16,548 nucleotides of DNA from assembly GCF_022712295.1 (NCBI RefSeq), contig NZ_JALAGT010000090.1:1-16548 (forward strand). The letters are read 5' to 3'. The stretch's first letter is position 1, and the number at the start of each line of letters is the position of its first letter. This DNA is from Galactobacter sp. (GTDB lineage Bacteria > Actinomycetota > Actinomycetes > Actinomycetales > Micrococcaceae). This document shows, in pieces, positions 13,485-16,548 of this stretch. The position numbers were made by a program, and so were the translations under genes. The notes under the pieces are model-generated. The model had not been told where the DNA came from. It made no database searches and saw nothing but the letters and a program-made list of their open reading frames with translations.

Positions 13485-13823
13485 ATGACTCAGATTGCTC
13501 TGGCTCCCCATACCGGCACCACCGCTGCGCTGCATCTCACCCGACGCGGGCGCAACCTGCTGGTCCGCCTCCCGCTGGTTGCGGCAGGCGTGGCCGCTGC
13601 GTTCGGTATCGGTACCGTCCTCACCCAGCCCGCCGAAGCGGGGACCCCGGACGGAGGCGTCACCACCGTCACCGTGATGCAGGGTGACAATCTCTGGGAG
13701 ATCGCCCGCTCGGTGGCTCCGGAGCGTGCCACCGGAGACGTGGTGGAGGAGATTCACCAGCTCAACGATTTCACCGGGCCGTTGCAGGCCGGCCAGCACA
13801 TCGTGGTGCCGAGCAGCCACTGA
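13485..13823 (+). CDS. Membrane-anchored LysM protein, probable SOS-induced division inhibitor
   Basis: The 112-residue protein has a basic N-terminus with Arg-Arg at 20-21, one hydrophobic segment at about 29-47 (single transmembrane anchor or uncleaved signal), and a LysM peptidoglycan-binding domain at about 62-109 (MQGDNLWEIA at the start, LQAGQHIVVP at the end). No hydrolase domain is present. In Bacillus (YneA), Corynebacterium (DivS) and Mycobacterium (Rv2719c/ChiZ), a short membrane protein divergent from lexA stops septation during the SOS response. YneA and ChiZ have this same anchor-plus-LysM form. Position, architecture and the SOS boxes upstream all point to the same role, which is inference. 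The start is ATG 13485; a TTG at 13476 is an alternative with AAGG close upstream. hisC follows after 86 bases from its own promoter. Confidence 0.8.
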   Translation: MTQIALAPHTGTTAALHLTRRGRNLLVRLPLVAAGVAAAFGIGTVLTQPAEAGTPDGGVTTVTVMQGDNLWEIARSVAPERATGDVVEEIHQLNDFTGPLQAGQHIVVPSSH

Positions 13824-13897
13824 GCGTCGCTGTCGGCACCCACCGGCATGATCAGGTCGGAACGTCACGCACTTCGTGGTGCCGGGGTCCACGGACC

Positions 13898-13903
13898 TAG
13901 ACT
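13898..13903 (+). promoter_or_regulatory. -10 box of leaderless hisC promoter (TAGACT)
   Basis: TAGACT ends six bases before the GTG at 13910, so transcription should start at the codon itself. The near-palindrome GGTCC-AC-GGACC (13886-13897) abuts the -10 box and is a possible operator. No histidine leader peptide or T-box-like structure precedes it. Confidence 0.6.
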
Positions 13904-13909
13904 TGAGGG

Positions 13910-15040
13910 GTGACTGATGAGCGCCTGCAGAAACTGAACAGCCTGCCCCTGCGAGACGACCTCCGCGGCCAGTCGCCCTACGGCGCCCCGCAGATCGACG
14001 TACCCATCCAGCTCAACGTCAACGAGAACACGCATCCGGTTCCGGACGTGGTCGTCGAGTCGATCGCCAAGGCCGTCGAGGATGCTGCCCGCACGCTGAA
14101 CCGCTACCCGGACCGCGACGCGGTCGACCTCCGTCGGGACCTCGCCGCCTACCTCGGCCATGGCCTCACGTATGAGAACGTCTGGGCGGCGAACGGCTCC
14201 AACGAGGTACTCCAGCAGATCCTCCAGGCCTTCGGGGGCCCCGGCAGAGCCGTGCTGAGTTTCCCTCCCACCTACTCCATGTACCCGCTGCTCGCAGCGG
14301 GCGTGAACACCGAATACATCGCGGGTGTTCGTGCAGAGGATTACTCCCTCAGCGCCGAATCCGCGGCGGCTCAGGTACGTGAGCACCGCCCGCAGATCGT
14401 TTTCCTCTGCTCTCCGAACAATCCCACCGGCACGGCTCTTGGCCTGGATGTGGTCCGGGCCGTCTACGAGGCCGGGGAAGAGAACAACACCATCGTGGTG
14501 GTGGACGAGGCCTATGCCGAGTTCGCGCTCGAGGGCACCAAGTCCGCGCTGACCCTGCTGCCCGGCCGAACGCGCCTGATCGTCACCCGCACCATGTCCA
14601 AGGCCTTCGCCCTGGCCGGCGCTCGCTTGGGATACCTGGCTGCAGCCCCGGAGATCGTGGACGCTCTGCAACTGGTGCGTCTGCCCTACCACCTCTCCGC
14701 CGTCACCCAGGCCACGGCCCGCGCAGCCCTGTCCCACGCTGACGTGCTGCAGCGCGATGTGGAGGACATCAAGACCCAGCGCGACCGCATCGTCGCCGAG
14801 GTCCGCGCCTTGGGCCTCTTCCCGGCCGTCAGCGACTCCAACTTCGTCACCTTCGGGGGACTCTCCGATCCCCATGCCGTCTTCGAGGCGCTGTTGGAGG
14901 AGGGCATCATCATCCGTGACAACGGGTTGCCCGGACACCTGCGTGTCACGGCGGGCACCGAGGAGGAGACCACGGCCTTCCTGGTGGCGCTGCGTCGGTA
15001 TGTCGGGTCTCACCCCGAGGCCCTGACCGGGCATCCTTGA
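13910..15040 (+). CDS. hisC: Histidinol-phosphate aminotransferase HisC
   Basis: HisC moves an amino group from glutamate to imidazole-acetol phosphate, the seventh step of histidine synthesis. The 376-residue product is a fold-type I PLP enzyme. Seen are the substrate-binding N-terminal QLNVNENTHPVPD, the NGSNEVLQQIL helix, SPNNPTGT, VVDEAYAEF with the cofactor-ring Asp, and TMSKAFALAGARLGYL with the Schiff-base lysine Lys231. Its length is normal. The GTG at 13910 is set by the -10 box TAGACT six bases upstream, and an ATG two codons on is out of frame. A related phenylalanine aminotransferase (Pat) exists in actinobacteria, but the adjacent hisB and hisH make HisC the better call. hisB follows after 83 bases with its own promoter. 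hisD, which precedes hisC in many relatives, is absent from this side. Confidence 0.95.
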   Translation: MTDERLQKLNSLPLRDDLRGQSPYGAPQIDVPIQLNVNENTHPVPDVVVESIAKAVEDAARTLNRYPDRDAVDLRRDLAAYLGHGLTYENVWAANGSNEVLQQILQAFGGPGRAVLSFPPTYSMYPLLAAGVNTEYIAGVRAEDYSLSAESAAAQVREHRPQIVFLCSPNNPTGTALGLDVVRAVYEAGEENNTIVVVDEAYAEFALEGTKSALTLLPGRTRLIVTRTMSKAFALAGARLGYLAAAPEIVDALQLVRLPYHLSAVTQATARAALSHADVLQRDVEDIKTQRDRIVAEVRALGLFPAVSDSNFVTFGGLSDPHAVFEALLEEGIIIRDNGLPGHLRVTAGTEEETTAFLVALRRYVGSHPEALTGHP

Positions 15041-15048
15041 GCCACCAC

Positions 15049-15054
15049 TAGACT
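15049..15054 (+). promoter_or_regulatory. -10 box in the hisC-hisB gap (TAGACT)
   Basis: TAGACT identical to the hisC and hisX-type boxes of this window ends five bases before an ATG at 15060. Transcription probably starts at that A. This is 64 bases upstream of the hisB start, so hisB has a promoter separate from hisC and a short transcribed leader. Confidence 0.55.
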
Positions 15055-15059
15055 TCACC

Positions 15060-15134
15060 ATGTGGGTCCTTCTGCGGATCCGCGCCAAGCCGCTTTCACG
15101 AATCCGAGGGGAGCCCTCACCCCATGTCAGCTGA
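15060..15134 (+). CDS. Possible leaderless 24-codon upstream ORF overlapping the hisB start
   Basis: The ATG at 15060, five bases after TAGACT, opens a 24-codon frame beginning MWVLLRIRAKPLSRIRG and ending at TGA 15132-15134. It overlaps the first codons of hisB in another frame. Its stop lies eight bases past the hisB ATG, an arrangement suited to translational coupling. The peptide is basic and has no run of histidines. Its only His codon (CAT, 15123-15125) overlaps the hisB ATG. Actinobacterial ribosomes start readily on leaderless ATG, so translation is likely if transcription starts where predicted. There is no homology evidence; it could be a chance frame. Confidence 0.35.
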   Translation: MWVLLRIRAKPLSRIRGEPSPHVS

Positions 15135-15744
15135 AGTTGTCGCAGGTCGACGTGCCCGCATGACACGGTCCACCAGTGAGTCCAGCATCGAGTTGGAACT
15201 GGACCTGGACGGCACCGGCGTCGCAGACATCGACACCTCCGTCCCGTTCTACGACCACATGCTCAACGCCCTGGCCAAGCACTCGCTGATCGACCTGAAG
15301 GTCAAGGCCACCGGGGACACCCACATCGACGTCCACCACACCGTGGAGGACACCGCCATCGTGCTCGGTGAGGTGCTGCGTACCGCGCTGGGCAACAAGG
15401 AGGGCATCCGCCGCTTCGGTGAGGCCTCCGTTCCGCTGGATGAGTCCCTTGCTCACGCGGTGGTGGACATCTCCGGCCGCCCCTTCCTGGTGCACACGGG
15501 TGAGCCGGAGGGGCAGCAGTACCACCTGATCGGTGGTCACTTCACCGGGTCCATGACCCGCCACGTCTTCGAGGCCATCGCCTTCCACGCGGGTATCTGC
15601 CTGCACGTGGACCTGGTGCGCGGCCGCGACCCGCACCACATCGTGGAGGCACAGTTCAAGGCACTGGCGCGTGCCTTGCGTGAGGCCGTTGAGCCGGACC
15701 CCCGCATGGCGGGCCAGATCCCGTCCACTAAAGGCGCCCTCTGA
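15124..15744 (+). CDS. hisB: Imidazoleglycerol-phosphate dehydratase HisB
   Basis: HisB removes water from imidazole-glycerol phosphate to give imidazole-acetol phosphate, the substrate of HisC. The 206-residue product is the monofunctional actinobacterial form, without the N-terminal phosphatase domain of enterobacterial HisB. Metal-binding histidine clusters are visible as FYDHML, HIDVHHTVEDTA, ESLAHAVVDISGRP, AIAFHAGICLHVD and GRDPHHIVEA, covering the two half-repeats of the fold. The oligomer binds manganese in known enzymes. The ATG at 15124 has GAGGGGAG ten bases upstream; an internal ATG at 15160 is less likely because homologues also carry a short basic N-terminus before the RSTSESS motif. 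The stop overlaps the hisH ATG by one base (TGATG), so the two are coupled. Confidence 0.95.
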   Translation: MSAEVVAGRRARMTRSTSESSIELELDLDGTGVADIDTSVPFYDHMLNALAKHSLIDLKVKATGDTHIDVHHTVEDTAIVLGEVLRTALGNKEGIRRFGEASVPLDESLAHAVVDISGRPFLVHTGEPEGQQYHLIGGHFTGSMTRHVFEAIAFHAGICLHVDLVRGRDPHHIVEAQFKALARALREAVEPDPRMAGQIPSTKGAL

Positions 15745-16376
15745 TGGCGCCCAAGGTCACGGTGCTGGACTACGGTGCGGGCAACGTCCGTTCCGCAGTG
15801 CGGGCCCTGGAGCATGTGGGTGCCGAGGTGAAACTCTCCCGTGACGCCAACGACGTACGAGAGGCCGACGGGCTGTTCGTCCCCGGCGTTGGCGCCTTCG
15901 CCGCCGTCATGGACGCGCTCAAGGCCTCCGGGGCCGTGCGCCACATCGGCTACCGCATCGCAGGTGGCCGCCCGGTGATCGGAGTGTGCGTAGGCCACCA
16001 GGTCATGTTCGATTCCGGTGTGGAGCACGGCATCCGTACGGAAGGCCTGGGGGAGTGGCCCGGCGTCGTGGAACGCCTACATGCCGACGTGGTCCCGCAC
16101 ATGGGATGGAACACCGTCCAGCCCCCGGAGGACACCCGACTGTTCAAGGGCATCGAGGACGAGCGCTTCTACTTTGTCCACTCCTACGGGGTGCAGAGCT
16201 GGGACTTCGACGTGACCCAGCCCAAGATGCGCCCGCCCATGGTCACCTGGGCAGAACACGGTGGACCCTTCATCGCAGCGGTGGAGAACGGCCCGCTCTC
16301 CGCGGTGCAGTTCCACCCGGAGAAGTCCGGCGACGCCGGAGCACAACTGCTGACCAACTGGCTGGAGACGTTGTAA
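15744..16376 (+). CDS. hisH: Imidazole glycerol phosphate synthase, glutaminase subunit HisH
   Basis: HisH supplies ammonia from glutamine to HisF, making imidazole-glycerol phosphate (HisB's substrate) and AICAR. The 210-residue product is a class I glutamine amidotransferase with triad Cys82 (GVCVGHQ), His191 and Glu193 (FHPEKSG). LDYGAGNVRS at residues 8-17 and VPGVGAF at 46-52, which forms the oxyanion-strand region, are also present. The nucleophile elbow usually reads G-I-C-L-G-M-Q; here it is GVCVGHQ, with His in place of Met, a change not expected to remove activity. PHMGWN and YFVHSY are standard HisH motifs that separate it from other amidotransferases. The ATG overlaps the hisB stop by one base. 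A short membrane-protein gene begins directly after the TAA. HisF and HisA are presumably further right. Confidence 0.95.
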   Translation: MAPKVTVLDYGAGNVRSAVRALEHVGAEVKLSRDANDVREADGLFVPGVGAFAAVMDALKASGAVRHIGYRIAGGRPVIGVCVGHQVMFDSGVEHGIRTEGLGEWPGVVERLHADVVPHMGWNTVQPPEDTRLFKGIEDERFYFVHSYGVQSWDFDVTQPKMRPPMVTWAEHGGPFIAAVENGPLSAVQFHPEKSGDAGAQLLTNWLETL

Positions 16377-16535
16377 ATGAGCCCCATCGTCACGGGCATC
16401 ATCGGTGCCTTCCTGCTGGGCGGGGCCTACTCGTTCTATCAGCAGAAGAAGAACCCGCTGGTGGTCGGGATCCTCGGTGTCGTGGGAATCGCCCTGATGG
16501 TCACGGCCGGAGTGCAGTTCTTCTTGCAGTCCTGA
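16377..16535 (+). CDS. Small two-helix membrane protein in the his operon
   Basis: The 52-residue frame begins with ATG directly after the hisH TAA (no gap) and ends at TGA 16533-16535. It has two hydrophobic segments, residues 3-20 (IVTGIIGAFLLGGAYSF) and 28-50 (LVVGILGVVGIALMVTAGVQFF). They are joined by a positively charged turn, QQKKNP, at 22-27. By the positive-inside rule the turn faces the cytoplasm and both ends face outward. Codon use matches its neighbours, with G or C in nearly all third positions, so it looks like a real gene. I recognise no family by name. Short membrane proteins of this kind recur between hisH and hisA in relatives, and function is unknown. Its position suggests co-transcription with the his genes, not necessarily a role in histidine synthesis. 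Confidence 0.75.
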   Translation: MSPIVTGIIGAFLLGGAYSFYQQKKNPLVVGILGVVGIALMVTAGVQFFLQS

Positions 16536-16548
16536 GCCGGCCCCATCC

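Noticed and set aside
13832..13884. Possible terminator after the LysM gene from CGGCACCCAC and GTGGTGCCG
   Set aside because: The arms have a bulge and are about 35 bases apart with no U-rich tail; too weak to call, and the right arm lies within the expected hisC promoter region.

Overview
The window is high-GC DNA from an actinobacterium, most likely a member of the Micrococcales near the Micrococcaceae. The evidence is the conserved backbone miaB-miaA-dapF-methyltransferase-hflX-dinG-lexA-LysM-hisC-hisB-hisH, the codon use (strong G/C in third positions, many GTG starts), CGAAC-N4-GTTC-type LexA sites, and several genes whose start codon lies only 6-8 bases after a TANNNT -10 box (leaderless mRNAs). 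The genus cannot be settled from sequence reading alone.

Left edge (1-1650), accessory in character: the 3' end of an IS30-type transposase, a minus-strand FBP/EF-G-binding-type zinc-finger protein, and a DUF664/DinB-type four-helix protein. Next, miaB and miaA (1688-4153) are joined stop-to-start and form the two-step i6A/ms2i6A tRNA modification unit. Between miaA and dapF, neighbours in many actinobacteria, lies about 2.6 kb of accessory DNA. It holds the relic of a vapBC toxin-antitoxin pair (both genes internally deleted, ends still readable, 4320-4567), an SDR oxidoreductase divergent from a phosphotransferase-like protein across only 34 bp, a perfect 14-bp bidirectional terminator, and a CMD/AhpD-type protein.

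The core then resumes: dapF (lysine and cell wall), a convergent small-domain methyltransferase, hflX (ribosome-associated GTPase) overlapping a DinG/Rad3-type Fe-S helicase by four bases, two tandem hairpins, and minus-strand lexA. LexA diverges from a short membrane-anchored LysM protein that sits where the SOS division inhibitors YneA, DivS and ChiZ sit in relatives. Three SOS-box candidates lie between them, one over the -35 box of a lexA promoter. DinG, LexA and the LysM protein together look like a DNA-damage module.

The right end is a histidine block: hisC (leaderless), hisB with its own promoter, hisH, and a 52-residue two-helix membrane protein joined to hisH. HisB's promoter appears to drive a leaderless 24-codon upstream ORF that overlaps the hisB start.

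No RNA genes, CRISPR array or intact mobile element were seen. The most interesting items are the hollowed-out vapBC pair, the SOS-box architecture with a 13-bp direct repeat at lexA/LysM, and the overlapping leaderless upstream ORF of hisB.
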